A DNA stretch of 15,047 bases from CAYRFF01 sp964436125 (lineage in GTDB: Bacteria > Bacteroidota > Bacteroidia > Chitinophagales > Saprospiraceae): contig CAYTBT010000053.1 of assembly GCA_964436125.1 (NCBI GenBank), positions 1-15,047 on the forward strand, written 5' to 3'. Below are positions 7,352 to 14,989 of this stretch, one piece after another (the first letter of the stretch is position 1; each line of letters opens with the position of its first letter). The position numbers and the translations under genes are program-made. The notes beneath the pieces were generated by a model that saw nothing but the letters and a program-made list of their open reading frames with translations, searched no databases and was not told where the DNA came from.

Positions 7352-7894
7352 ATGAGCAAGACAAAGTGGAGCATCGACCCCGCACATTCACAGATACAGT
7401 TTTCTGTGCGACACATGGTGATATCAAAAATCAGAGGAGAATTTGAACAATTTGAATCTTGGCTGGAAACAGATGGAGAAGAAATAGAAGGAGGAGAAGC
7501 CTTCTTCTCAGCAGTAAGTTCTACTATAAACACCGGCAACAAAATGCGTGACGACCACTTGAGGTCGGGTGAATTTTTCAAGTCAGAAGAATTTCCCAAT
7601 CTCACTTTTAAATCAACTTCTATCGAGAAAAAGAACGATGAAGACTATGTCTTAAAAGGAAATATGACGATGCGAGGGGTAACAAAACCCCTTGAACTCG
7701 ACGTGGAATTCGGTGGTGTTATCACTGATCCCTATGGCTTACGCAGAGCTGGCTTCTCTATCACCGGACAATTAAATAGAAAAGATTATGGCATGACCTA
7801 CAATGATTTAATTGAGACTGGTGGTGCCGTAGCCGGTGATAAGATAAAACTTGATCTTCACGTAGAATTCACCTATAAACCTGAAGAAGCCTGA
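7352..7894 (+). CDS. YceI-family protein, cytoplasmic form
   Basis: A 180-residue YceI-like protein, an eight-stranded extended lipocalin-like barrel that binds polyisoprenoid or other long-chain amphiphiles. The domain fills the protein: W-x-IDPAHSQIQFSVRHM (6-22), INTGNKMRDDHLRS (59-72), MTMRGVTKPL (105-114) and LNRKDYGM (141-148) are family hallmarks. There is no signal peptide, unlike periplasmic E. coli YceI, so it should act in the cytoplasm. The gene stands alone: 417 bp separate it from the divergent hydrolase and 248 bp from the next plus-strand gene. The ATG at 7352 directly precedes the conserved domain. The ligand is unknown; reported links for the family include isoprenoid binding and stress or acid response. 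Confidence 0.92.
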   Translation: MSKTKWSIDPAHSQIQFSVRHMVISKIRGEFEQFESWLETDGEEIEGGEAFFSAVSSTINTGNKMRDDHLRSGEFFKSEEFPNLTFKSTSIEKKNDEDYVLKGNMTMRGVTKPLELDVEFGGVITDPYGLRRAGFSITGQLNRKDYGMTYNDLIETGGAVAGDKIKLDLHVEFTYKPEEA

Positions 7895-7912
7895 TCCGGC
7901 TTATTCATAATC

Positions 7913-8025
7913 ATAGCTTCTCATAATTGAAATAACCATAAGTGTTATTAATGTAAGGTATTTATATCAATCTATATTGCTATTCATTTACGCCTACTTC
8001 GCAATATTGAATTATGAGAAGCTAT
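7913..8025. repeat. nested inverted-repeat element after yceI
   Basis: Perfect 16-bp arms (ATAGCTTCTCATAATT, 7913-7928, and its complement at 8010-8025) enclose 81 bp that hold two further hairpins: AATAAC/GTTATT (7931-7936 with 7944-7949) and ATATTGC/GCAATAT (7974-7980 with 8001-8007). The whole 113-bp unit can fold into a two-lobed structure on either strand. Terminal inverted repeats around a short non-coding body suggest a miniature transposable element or a structured intergenic repeat. No convincing target duplication flanks it. A simple terminator is less likely because the outer loop is long. It occurs once here. Confidence 0.6.
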
Positions 8026-8142
8026 ACTTCATTTATCCGTTCAAAAGAGAGTTTACAATAAACAGAAGTGTTGCTATATTCGGCAATCATAACTGCATTT
8101 TTATGAATAGAAAGTGGCAATTCATGCATTAAATACAATTAT

Positions 8143-9141
8143 ATGAAGGTATTGGTCACAGGACCGGATGGAATACTGGGAAGTAATTTAATACGAGAGC
8201 TGATTAAACGCAATTATGATGTAAGCATTTTCCGTTTTCCTAGCTCTGAATCAATGACTTTACAAGGCTTATTAATTCGCGTTTATGAAGGGGATATTCT
8301 GAAATTCAAGGAAATTGAAAAGGCTGTTCAAGGGCATGACATTATTATCCATTGTGCTGCCAATACAAGTGTGTGGCCAGCTCGTGATGTGGGAATTACA
8401 CAGGTGAATATCTGCGGCACAGAGAATGTCATAAAAGCATGTTTAAAACATAAAGTAAAACGTTTAATCACTATCGGTACGGCCAATTCCTTCAGCTATG
8501 GTTCCAGGGAGTGTCCCGGCACAGAGAATACTCCGTATTCATCCGGAAAATATGGCCTAGATTACATGGATTCCAAGCGAAAAGCCCAAGAGCTTGTCCT
8601 CGACGCTGTAGTAAAACAAGCTTTGCCTGCTCTCATCGTCAATCCTACCTTTATGCTGGGGTCTTATGACTCCAAGCCAAGCTCGGGCCAGATGATTTTA
8701 TCTATTTACAAAGGGAAAGTTCCCGGCTATTCTCGGGGTGGAAAAAACTTTATTGCAGTAAAAGACGTAGCTGTCGGCACTGCCAATGCTATTACAATGG
8801 GACGCATAGGTGAATGTTATATCATGGGTAATGAAAATCTTACATTTAAGGAAGCATTTACCAAGATTGCCGATACAATCCACGTATCTGCACCGCGTTT
8901 AAGCTTCTCTGATGCCATGACGCAGACCTATGGTTCTATAAATAGCTTTTTTGCTCGTATATTGCGATATAATCCTTCTGTAACAAAGGAACTAGCTCTT
9001 ATTTCATGCGATGAGCACTATTACTCATCTGAAAAGGCGATTAAAGAGCTCGATCTACCACAGACACCCATCGAGGTAGCGATCAAGGAGGGCTTTGAAT
9101 GGTTTAAAGAAAACGGGTATTTAAGTGAAAGACATCATTAA
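8143..9141 (+). CDS. NAD(P)-dependent extended SDR, epimerase/reductase-like
   Basis: A 332-residue extended short-chain dehydrogenase, cytoplasmic. The Rossmann loop is VLVTGPDGILGSNL (3-16), a TGxxGxxG form, and GDI (50-52) and HCAAN (70-74) are the usual following cofactor contacts. The catalytic pair is Y141-x-x-x-K145 in DYMDSKRKAQE, with the Ser/Thr contributed near 113-116. The central VNPTFMLGSYDSKPSSGQ and the C-terminal substrate domain resemble dihydroflavonol-reductase and HpnA-type sugar or lipid oxidoreductases more than UDP-hexose epimerases. The substrate cannot be named. It starts the operon with the CPBP membrane protein and a second SDR, overlapping the former if its GTG start is used. 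About 250 bp containing an inverted-repeat element lie upstream, with no clear promoter motif. Confidence 0.85.
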   Translation: MKVLVTGPDGILGSNLIRELIKRNYDVSIFRFPSSESMTLQGLLIRVYEGDILKFKEIEKAVQGHDIIIHCAANTSVWPARDVGITQVNICGTENVIKACLKHKVKRLITIGTANSFSYGSRECPGTENTPYSSGKYGLDYMDSKRKAQELVLDAVVKQALPALIVNPTFMLGSYDSKPSSGQMILSIYKGKVPGYSRGGKNFIAVKDVAVGTANAITMGRIGECYIMGNENLTFKEAFTKIADTIHVSAPRLSFSDAMTQTYGSINSFFARILRYNPSVTKELALISCDEHYYSSEKAIKELDLPQTPIEVAIKEGFEWFKENGYLSERHH

Positions 9142-9886
9142 ACAGATAGGGATGAATATGACTTGGGAATCCGGCGACTTCCAGGTATGCTTTCCCATTT
9201 TATTGAGCTTGATTGCTTTCATTGTCTACTGGTTCAGTACTCAATCGCCAGGGATAAAAGTTTCATTTTATAACCGCTTTCCAGAGGATAAAGCTTCCAC
9301 AAATCACTTCCTCTATGTCAAACTTTCAGGATTTGTATTTCTGGGAATTATCCCGGCTATTTTAAGCCTTATATTCCTCCCGGAATTTTCCCTGGTAGAT
9401 TACGGATTGAGTTTTAAAATGGATACGGCTGTATTTTCTCTATTATCAATTCTCATTCTCAGCCTTATTGTTGTTCCTCTGGCCGCCTATAGTGCCCATA
9501 AGGGAGAAAATCTCAAGAACTATCCACAGATACGCACGAGGGAATGGACGCGGAAAATCTATATTTCCAATCTCATCGGCTGGGCATTATATCTGCTAGC
9601 TTACGAGTTTCTATTCCGAGGAATCCTCTTAATTCCACTCGTAGATTCACTCGGTATATGGCCTGCTATCGCTATCAATATAGCATTGTACTCTGCAACG
9701 CACATACCCAAGGGGGCTACAGAAACTATCGGCGCTATTCCTCTCGGGCTTGTTCTCTGTATCTTGACAATCGCATCGGGAACAATATGGATTGCTTTCT
9801 TCGTCCATCTAGCTATGGCATGGAGTAATAGCCTCAGCGCATTAAAACATCATCCGGAAATTCATTATAAAAGTTATGGAAAATAA
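9125..9886 (+). CDS. CPBP-family membrane protein with altered active-site motifs
   Basis: A polytopic membrane protein of up to 253 residues. Hydrophobic segments lie at about 21-38, 66-86, 101-122, 146-170, 178-193 and 202-233. The CPBP (CAAX protease/bacteriocin-processing, Abi) region is the C-terminal half: motif 1 reads YEFLFRG (160-166), where the first glutamate of EExxxRG is Tyr; motif 2 reads YSATH (189-193) in place of FxxxH; motif 3 has His228 but Ala at +4 where Asn/Asp is usual. Glu161, Arg165, His193 and His228 remain, so catalysis is uncertain. Several starts are possible: GTG at 9125, overlapping the previous gene by 17 bp, or ATG at 9152 or 9158, the latter with AGGG just ahead and perhaps more likely. 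Its last 11 bp overlap the downstream SDR. Coupling with two SDRs suggests work on a lipid or prenyl-type substrate, an inference from context. Confidence 0.78.
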   Translation: MKDIIKQIGMNMTWESGDFQVCFPILLSLIAFIVYWFSTQSPGIKVSFYNRFPEDKASTNHFLYVKLSGFVFLGIIPAILSLIFLPEFSLVDYGLSFKMDTAVFSLLSILILSLIVVPLAAYSAHKGENLKNYPQIRTREWTRKIYISNLIGWALYLLAYEFLFRGILLIPLVDSLGIWPAIAINIALYSATHIPKGATETIGAIPLGLVLCILTIASGTIWIAFFVHLAMAWSNSLSALKHHPEIHYKSYGK

Positions 9887-10679
9887 AGTTGCTGTAATCA
9901 CCGGATCCAGTCGTGGTATCGGAAAAGCAATTGCTACCGAGCTCGCACAGAATGGTTGCACTATTGTCATCAATGGAAGGAATCAGGAGAGATTGGGGCA
10001 GGCACATAAAGAACTTCTCACCATCCATGACCGAGTTTCAGCAATCTGTTGTGATGTCTCAGGGGAAGAAGGTGCTTATCACCTCATTAATGAATCTATA
10101 CGGCTTTATGATGGTATTGATATTCTTGTGAATAACGTCGGCGTATCCATGCGAGGAAATCTCGGCGAGATTAAACCTGAAGTGGTTAAAACCGTTTTTG
10201 AAAGCAATGTATATGGCACGATCTTTCCTACTATTGCCGCTATCCCACATTTGCGGAAACGCAATGGAAGCATCGTATTTATCTCAAGCGTCACCGGAAT
10301 AAGGGGATTGCCCGGTCTATCCGCATATAGCGCTTCTAAGATGTCTTTAAGGGCATTTGCTGAATCTCTCCGGATTGAAGAACATAAAAACAACATCCAC
10401 GTAGGCTTAATTTACGTAGGAATCACTAAAATCGTTCATAATAAAGAGACTATCGCCGCCGATGGAAGTAAAATAAAACTCCGCGCGCGCACGGGAAAAG
10501 GGGTGCAATCTATGGAAAGCGTTGCCAAGGCGGTCGTTAAAAATATTCAACAGAGAAAATTTGTTACAGTACTCAGCAGAATAGGAAAAATCAATGCCTT
10601 TCTACAGAGAATCTGGCCTTCACTTGTTGAGAAAATTATTCTGAGGAACTTGAGCAAATTTGAGGAGAAAAGTAAGTAG
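9876..10679 (+). CDS. classical short-chain dehydrogenase/reductase
   Basis: A 267-residue classical SDR. The cofactor motif is VITGSSRGIGKA (7-18), followed by NNVG (86-89), structural Asn111, catalytic Ser138 in FISSVTG, and Y151-x-x-x-K155 in AYSASKMSL. Arg13 in the glycine-rich loop and Asn33-Arg35 after strand 2 suggest NADP(H). The C-terminus (238-262) is amphipathic, with LQRIWPSLVEKIILRNL, as in SDRs that act on membrane lipids or sterol-like substrates. The ATG overlaps the end of the CPBP gene by 11 bp, so translation is probably coupled. The substrate is unknown; the name 3-oxoacyl-ACP reductase would be unsupported because no fatty-acid genes are adjacent. Confidence 0.88.
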   Translation: MENKVAVITGSSRGIGKAIATELAQNGCTIVINGRNQERLGQAHKELLTIHDRVSAICCDVSGEEGAYHLINESIRLYDGIDILVNNVGVSMRGNLGEIKPEVVKTVFESNVYGTIFPTIAAIPHLRKRNGSIVFISSVTGIRGLPGLSAYSASKMSLRAFAESLRIEEHKNNIHVGLIYVGITKIVHNKETIAADGSKIKLRARTGKGVQSMESVAKAVVKNIQQRKFVTVLSRIGKINAFLQRIWPSLVEKIILRNLSKFEEKSK

Positions 10680-10709
10680 AGCCTGATAAGTCAATGCCCG
10701 AGAGCATTT

Positions 10710-10819
10710 TAGCTTGCGCGAAAAGCTATAATTCATGCTTGAACATTAAAGGATCTCGTGTATTATAAGCCCCACATAAAAATAGTGATTAAACAGTGCA
10801 GCTACACAAGATGTGGGCT
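10710..10819. terminator. weak hairpins between convergent genes
   Basis: The 154 bp between the converging SDR and OmpA genes hold two modest inverted repeats: TAGCTT/AAGCTA (10710-10715 with 10723-10728, 7-nt loop) and AGCCCCACAT with ATGTGGGCT (10768-10777 with 10811-10819, one bulged C, 33-nt loop). Neither has a strong U-tract. A terminator is expected here for both operons, but neither hairpin is a textbook one. Confidence 0.25.
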
Positions 10820-10833
10820 GTAATTCCACAGAT

Positions 10834-12756
10834 TTATTCTAGGATAAAAACCTCCGTTCTTCTATTTAACGCACGATGTTCCGGAGAATCATTGGGCACG
10901 AGAGCCTGGCTTTCACCCATACCATCACTACTCAATCGGCTGGCAGATATCCCCTTGTCAAGTAAGTAATTAAGCACACTCTGTGCGCGTTCTCTTGAGA
11001 GTATTAAATTGTCCTCTTCAGAGCCTACATCGTCGGTATGGCCGACAATTTTTATCTTAATATCCGGGTTATTCTCGAGAAAATGAAGGAGTTTCAATAA
11101 TTCCGGCTTTGCCTCCGGTAATAAAGTGGCAGAAGCCGTCTCAAATAGGATATTGTGCAAGATTATTCCCGTGGAATCAGTGATATCATAAATCGCTAAT
11201 AATGGAATATTGATATTCAATGGATTATTGACATCTTGCGTATCTATAAGTGCATGGTGGGATGAATAAAACAGATAGCCCGGCTTTTCTACCCAGAACG
11301 CATAATCTTCTCCGAGCGGAAGGCAAGAAAGGAAATACCCATCTCCACTTGTATGAATCTCACTTATCAAGGCACTATCACGCAGGCGCATTATGCTCAC
11401 GGTAGCTACAAGTCTTTCATGGCTCAAGCTATCGTAAACGTAGCCTTCAACATAAGTGACCGGATTAGGAGATATTGAACTATCCGGATGAAAGCTATAA
11501 ATATCAAGTGAACCATCTTTGTCAGAAGAGAAATAAGCCTCAGTGGCACTAGAATTAATAAATAATGTTCCATCATCACCAGGAGTATTTATAGGAACAC
11601 CCAGATTTACCGGCGTAGTCCATTTCCCTACACTATCTTTCCTACTGTAAAATAGATCGCGTCCACCCAGCCCGGGATGACCATCGGAAGCAAAGTATAA
11701 TGTCTCATTATCAAATGCAATAAACGGTGCCCTTTCATTTCCCTCGGTATTTATCGGCGCTCCGATCGATTTTACGTCACCATAAGTACCATCATCTTGC
11801 CTAGTAGCATAATAGATATCACTTGTTCTATGATCACGCGTAGATACGAAGTATAACCAACGTCCATCCGGCGATAAAGTCGGTTGAGAATCCCACGCAG
11901 AAGAGTTCACTTCCGGTCCCATATTCCGCGGTTCTGACCAGCGCCCACCTTTTCTTCGGAAGGAAATCATCAAGTCACAACTACCGAATGTCTTGCCTTT
12001 TACGCATGAGGTGAAAATCAATATCCGCCCATCGGCTGAAAAACAATGGCCTCCTTCATTTCCCGTATGCGTATTAATATCGTACAATGGCCGGGCTTTC
12101 ATCCATTTGCCCAAGCTGTCTTTTACACTCATATAAATGTCTTCTTGCCCACCGATTCTCCGTGTAAAAAGAAGAGCATTATTGTCGGCACTGAGAGCGG
12201 GCAGATATTCGTGGTGATCGGTATTAATTGCGGCTGGAAGCTTTACCGGGTGGTAATTCAGTAGAGTATCTGCGAGAATCTGGAGCCTTATCTGCGCAAG
12301 CTTAAGATATTTCTGAGCCTTCGCAGCATAAGTATTCTGTGGATAATGACTTAAAAAGTACTGTAATGGTGGAATGGCGTGGTAGTAATCTCTTGACTTC
12401 ATGTAGAATTCACCGAGACTGAAAGAGATTGTTGGTTTATAATCCGGAGCAATTTCATAAAGCGTACGGAATGATTCAATAGCTTTATCAAGCACATTGA
12501 GATTATAGGAGAGAATGCCGTGTAGATATTGTACTTCAGGGCATTGGGGATGATCTTTATACACAGGTAGCAGCTCTTGCAAAGCACTTGTAAACCGCTG
12601 TTTTCTGATATCCGTATGAACAACTTTCAATCGTCGTTTATCACGTCGCGACAATTGAGTACAATCATAAGATTGAGCAGTCCCTACGGTAGAGAGTAGA
12701 CAAGAACAAAAGAGAAAAAATACAATGAGCCACCGGCAATTCTTAAACGTATCCAA
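10834..12756 (-). CDS. OmpA-family envelope protein with TPR and PD40 repeats
   Basis: A 640-residue exported protein. A signal peptide (about 1-27, hydrophobic core 9-22, cleavage near GTA-Q) leads into TPR-like helices (38-160). Next is a beta-propeller region of PD40 (WD40-like) blades, with LSADNNALLFTRR (188-200), FSADGRILIFTS (239-250), LSPDGRWLYFVS (294-305) and a further blade at 349-370. A carboxypeptidase-regulatory-like beta-sandwich follows (433-515). The OmpA C-terminal peptidoglycan-binding domain spans 530-638: FETASATLLPEA, GHTDDVGS (572-579), N-x-x-LSRERA (583-591) and NRRTEV (631-636). It probably links the outer membrane to peptidoglycan. The frame opens with TTG at 12756, directly after an in-frame stop, and no ATG in this frame precedes the signal peptide. 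It lies 3 bp after the TPR gene, so translation is likely coupled. Some relatives belong to gliding or type IX secretion clusters; none of those genes is here. Confidence 0.92.
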   Translation of the reverse strand: MDTFKNCRWLIVFFLFCSCLLSTVGTAQSYDCTQLSRRDKRRLKVVHTDIRKQRFTSALQELLPVYKDHPQCPEVQYLHGILSYNLNVLDKAIESFRTLYEIAPDYKPTISFSLGEFYMKSRDYYHAIPPLQYFLSHYPQNTYAAKAQKYLKLAQIRLQILADTLLNYHPVKLPAAINTDHHEYLPALSADNNALLFTRRIGGQEDIYMSVKDSLGKWMKARPLYDINTHTGNEGGHCFSADGRILIFTSCVKGKTFGSCDLMISFRRKGGRWSEPRNMGPEVNSSAWDSQPTLSPDGRWLYFVSTRDHRTSDIYYATRQDDGTYGDVKSIGAPINTEGNERAPFIAFDNETLYFASDGHPGLGGRDLFYSRKDSVGKWTTPVNLGVPINTPGDDGTLFINSSATEAYFSSDKDGSLDIYSFHPDSSISPNPVTYVEGYVYDSLSHERLVATVSIMRLRDSALISEIHTSGDGYFLSCLPLGEDYAFWVEKPGYLFYSSHHALIDTQDVNNPLNINIPLLAIYDITDSTGIILHNILFETASATLLPEAKPELLKLLHFLENNPDIKIKIVGHTDDVGSEEDNLILSRERAQSVLNYLLDKGISASRLSSDGMGESQALVPNDSPEHRALNRRTEVFILE

Positions 12757-12759
12757 TCA

Positions 12760-13785
12760 TCAAGCATTTTCACTTAAGAGATGTTGTGCTTTATCCGATC
12801 CCAGCGTAGCTGCTTCTTTCCAATCTGCCAAGTATCCACTGCCTCCGTCTGCTTTCCTTGCATTGCCTCGATTTATGAGGATGTCATCAAGCGGGACTTT
12901 ATTCCTTTCTTTATTGTGTAATTGAATTGCCCAGTCATACTGTTCAATCGCGGCCTTGTAGTTGCCTTGTTCTGCAAGGATACGTCCATACATATTTCTT
13001 GCCCATGGAAGGAAATCAATATTGGGATTCCCTTTTTCAAAGTTCCTGTTGACAAATAATTTCAGGTTGAAGGCTGCTTTCTGTAAGTTGTCGCACTTAA
13101 AATAACACAGGCCGAGCAAGCGACGTGCTTTCCAGTAAACGGCTTGATGCGCAACAGCACATCGCGTAGCCTTCTCCAGATCATCGATCGCTTTCTTAAA
13201 TGCATTGCTCTGAAGATAAACATTGGCGCGTCCGTAATACGCATAGGGATTATTCTGGTCAAATTTTATTGCCTTGGTAAAGTCATATTCCGCATCGTCA
13301 TAGTTCTCAAGCAAGAAATTTACATAACCGCGTCGTTCATAAGCTTGAGAGTGCTTATCATACTTACGGATAGCTTTATTCAGAGATTTAATTGCTTCAT
13401 TTTCCTTCCCCTTGGTCTCACTAAGTTTCTTCCCTTTCTTAAATGCCCTTACAACGGATTTTTCACTATCGGGTGCAATATGATAATGTTCAATTACCCT
13501 GCCATTATCGACAATCCACATCCCTATTTCACCCGCAATGGCAAATTGCGCAAGATATCGAATCATATCGACGGTATTCTGCCAGTATTTTATTGTCGTC
13601 TGCATTACTGTACGACCTATCTCTATAGCCAGTTTATCATCATTAAAAATCTCTTCCTCTTCCTTAAAGATCAGGTTGAGATTATAATAACCTTCAAGCC
13701 TATGTCTATACATACGGAGAGCCTGGTCGTAAGCACGTTGCTTATCAAATTCAAGCCTGCCCTGAACTATAGTCTTATACAACAT
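12760..13785 (-). CDS. TPR protein with an unrecognised N-terminal region
   Basis: A 341-residue protein without a signal peptide, so probably cytoplasmic. Residues 111-335 contain about six tetratricopeptide repeats, recognised by A/G-Y-x-x-R-G-x-x spacing, for example at 147-179 (AYERRGYVNFLLENYDDAEY), 181-213 and 260-292, ending in DWKEAATLGSDKAQHLL (321-337). TPRs scaffold protein-protein contacts. Residues 1-110 are not repeats: two amphipathic helices rich in Tyr/Arg/Glu, a helix (55-80), and a beta-like stretch GMWIVDNGRVIEHYHI (88-103) that I do not recognise. The OmpA/PD40 gene follows 3 bp after its stop, so the two are probably expressed together, although they should sit in different compartments. 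ATG 13785 is the first methionine. No promoter consensus is seen in the gap upstream. Confidence 0.8.
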   Translation of the reverse strand: MLYKTIVQGRLEFDKQRAYDQALRMYRHRLEGYYNLNLIFKEEEEIFNDDKLAIEIGRTVMQTTIKYWQNTVDMIRYLAQFAIAGEIGMWIVDNGRVIEHYHIAPDSEKSVVRAFKKGKKLSETKGKENEAIKSLNKAIRKYDKHSQAYERRGYVNFLLENYDDAEYDFTKAIKFDQNNPYAYYGRANVYLQSNAFKKAIDDLEKATRCAVAHQAVYWKARRLLGLCYFKCDNLQKAAFNLKLFVNRNFEKGNPNIDFLPWARNMYGRILAEQGNYKAAIEQYDWAIQLHNKERNKVPLDDILINRGNARKADGGSGYLADWKEAATLGSDKAQHLLSENA

Positions 13786-14170
13786 CTTAACGCAATAATT
13801 TAATCCGTCTATGCGGGATGAGGAACCATCTGACCTATTCCATTTTACCCTGTAAATTCTCTATCTTAATTTTTTTAGCTTACGCAAATACGCAACAAAA
13901 ATCATGCTCAATTCCAGTTTTTGAATGAGACACGTCTTACAAAGATGACAATATTCTATCGATTATCAAAGGAACATCTAGACTAATACCGCAATATTCT
14001 CCGATCTGCATTAAAATACCGGTGTGCACTTTAAGGATTCTGGTTTATACACAATTGCTCGCAAATGTGAATCCTATGCTTGAGGAATTATAATTTCAGC
14101 TATTGTAGAGATGCTCTTAAAGACTTTTTAGAAGGAAAAATAGCACTCAAATCATGCTATGCGTCAGAGG
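13786..14170. other. 385-bp intergenic region before the IS21 element, no gene seen
   Basis: This stretch must carry the promoter of the TPR-OmpA operon at its left side, but I find no TTG/TAnnTTTG pair on the minus strand. Open stretches are under about 40 codons and match nothing I know. No hairpin of note is present. The right boundary is set by the insertion-sequence repeats that begin near 14171-14182. Confidence 0.5.
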
Positions 14171-14181
14171 TGGATAATCCA

Positions 14182-14219
14182 GTGATACTGACCCACCAAT
14201 CCGGTGATATTGACCCACC
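14182..14219. repeat. two direct repeats at the IS21 end
   Basis: GTGATACTGACCCACC (14182-14197) is followed 22 bp later by GTGATATTGACCCACC (14204-14219), differing at one base. IS21 elements have several such repeats at each end, which are probable IstA binding sites. Their position just past the istB stop fits that role. Confidence 0.75.
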
Positions 14220-14261
14220 CTAAGAATTTTGGTTTTTCTTCTGGCGATTATACTGACAAAA

Positions 14262-14981
14262 TTACTGTTTTTTCCTTAAACTTTCACCTTTTAGCTCAAT
14301 TCTGTGCGATGTATGGACTAATCGGTCTAAAATGGCGTCTGCAATCGTAGCTTCACTGATAATATCGAACCAAGCAGCCACCGGAAGCTGACTAGCAATG
14401 ATGGTTGAATGCTTGGCATGTCGATCCTCGATAATTTCCATTAGGTCGAGTTGCTGTTGTTTTTCCAAGTGCGTAAGCCCAAAGTCATCTAAGATTAATA
14501 AGTGCGTCTTGGACAATTTGAGGAAGAAACGCAACAAATTACCTTCAAGACGGGCAATTTTGAGTTTTTGTGTGAGCTTTTGCATATTGAAGTATGCTGT
14601 CTTGTAGCCTTGTGCGCAAGCTTGATGTCCGAGTGCTGAGGCAATAAAACTTTTGCCACAGCCGGTTGCTCCGGTAATGAGAATGGATTCCCCTTTGGTG
14701 ATATAAGAACCGGTAGCCAATGATGCGATAAGCGTCTTATCCATCCCGCGTGCAGCATCTGTATGTAACTCTTCAATTGAGGCTTGGTATCGGAACTTTG
14801 CGTTTTTCTTTAAGCGGTCAAAACGGCGCTGGTCTCGATCCAATTTTTCTTCTTGCAGTAAGATTTCGAGCCCTTCACTCAAGGAGAGTTTCTGATGTTG
14901 CCTTGTCTCAACCAGAGACTCCCAGCTACGACTCATTCCTCGAAGTCGTAATTCGTTCAATTTTGTTGTCATTGATGTCAT
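14262..14981 (-). CDS. istB: IstB, IS21 transposition helper ATPase
   Basis: A 239-residue AAA+ ATPase related to DnaC. It assembles on target DNA and recruits the IstA integrase for IS21 transposition. Walker A is GATGCGKS (104-111), Walker B is LLILDDFG (161-168), the sensor-1 region is STIIASQLP (192-200), and the arginine-bearing DRLVHTSHRIELKGES lies at 219-234. The N-terminal helical domain (1-90) with ELRLRGM near the start is typical. Length is close to the family norm, and the gene is intact, so this copy may still be active. The first ATG (14981) begins 8 bp after the istA stop; a second in-frame ATG at 14972 is an alternative start. The gene ends about 42 bp before the terminal repeats. 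Confidence 0.95.
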   Translation of the reverse strand: MTSMTTKLNELRLRGMSRSWESLVETRQHQKLSLSEGLEILLQEEKLDRDQRRFDRLKKNAKFRYQASIEELHTDAARGMDKTLIASLATGSYITKGESILITGATGCGKSFIASALGHQACAQGYKTAYFNMQKLTQKLKIARLEGNLLRFFLKLSKTHLLILDDFGLTHLEKQQQLDLMEIIEDRHAKHSTIIASQLPVAAWFDIISEATIADAILDRLVHTSHRIELKGESLRKKQ

Positions 14982-14989
14982 ATATTTGT

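Noticed and set aside
9876..10679. Calling the classical SDR FabG (3-oxoacyl-ACP reductase)
   Set aside because: The SDR motifs alone do not specify this substrate, and there are no fatty-acid synthesis genes nearby.
13144..13803. 219-codon plus-strand frame opposite the TPR gene
   Set aside because: It is antisense to well-formed TPR repeats and shows no domain; its length follows from the codon pattern of the real gene.
13872..13980. Short open stretch (about 35 codons) on the plus strand before the IS21 element
   Set aside because: No known motif, no suitable start for most of its length, and too short to separate from chance.
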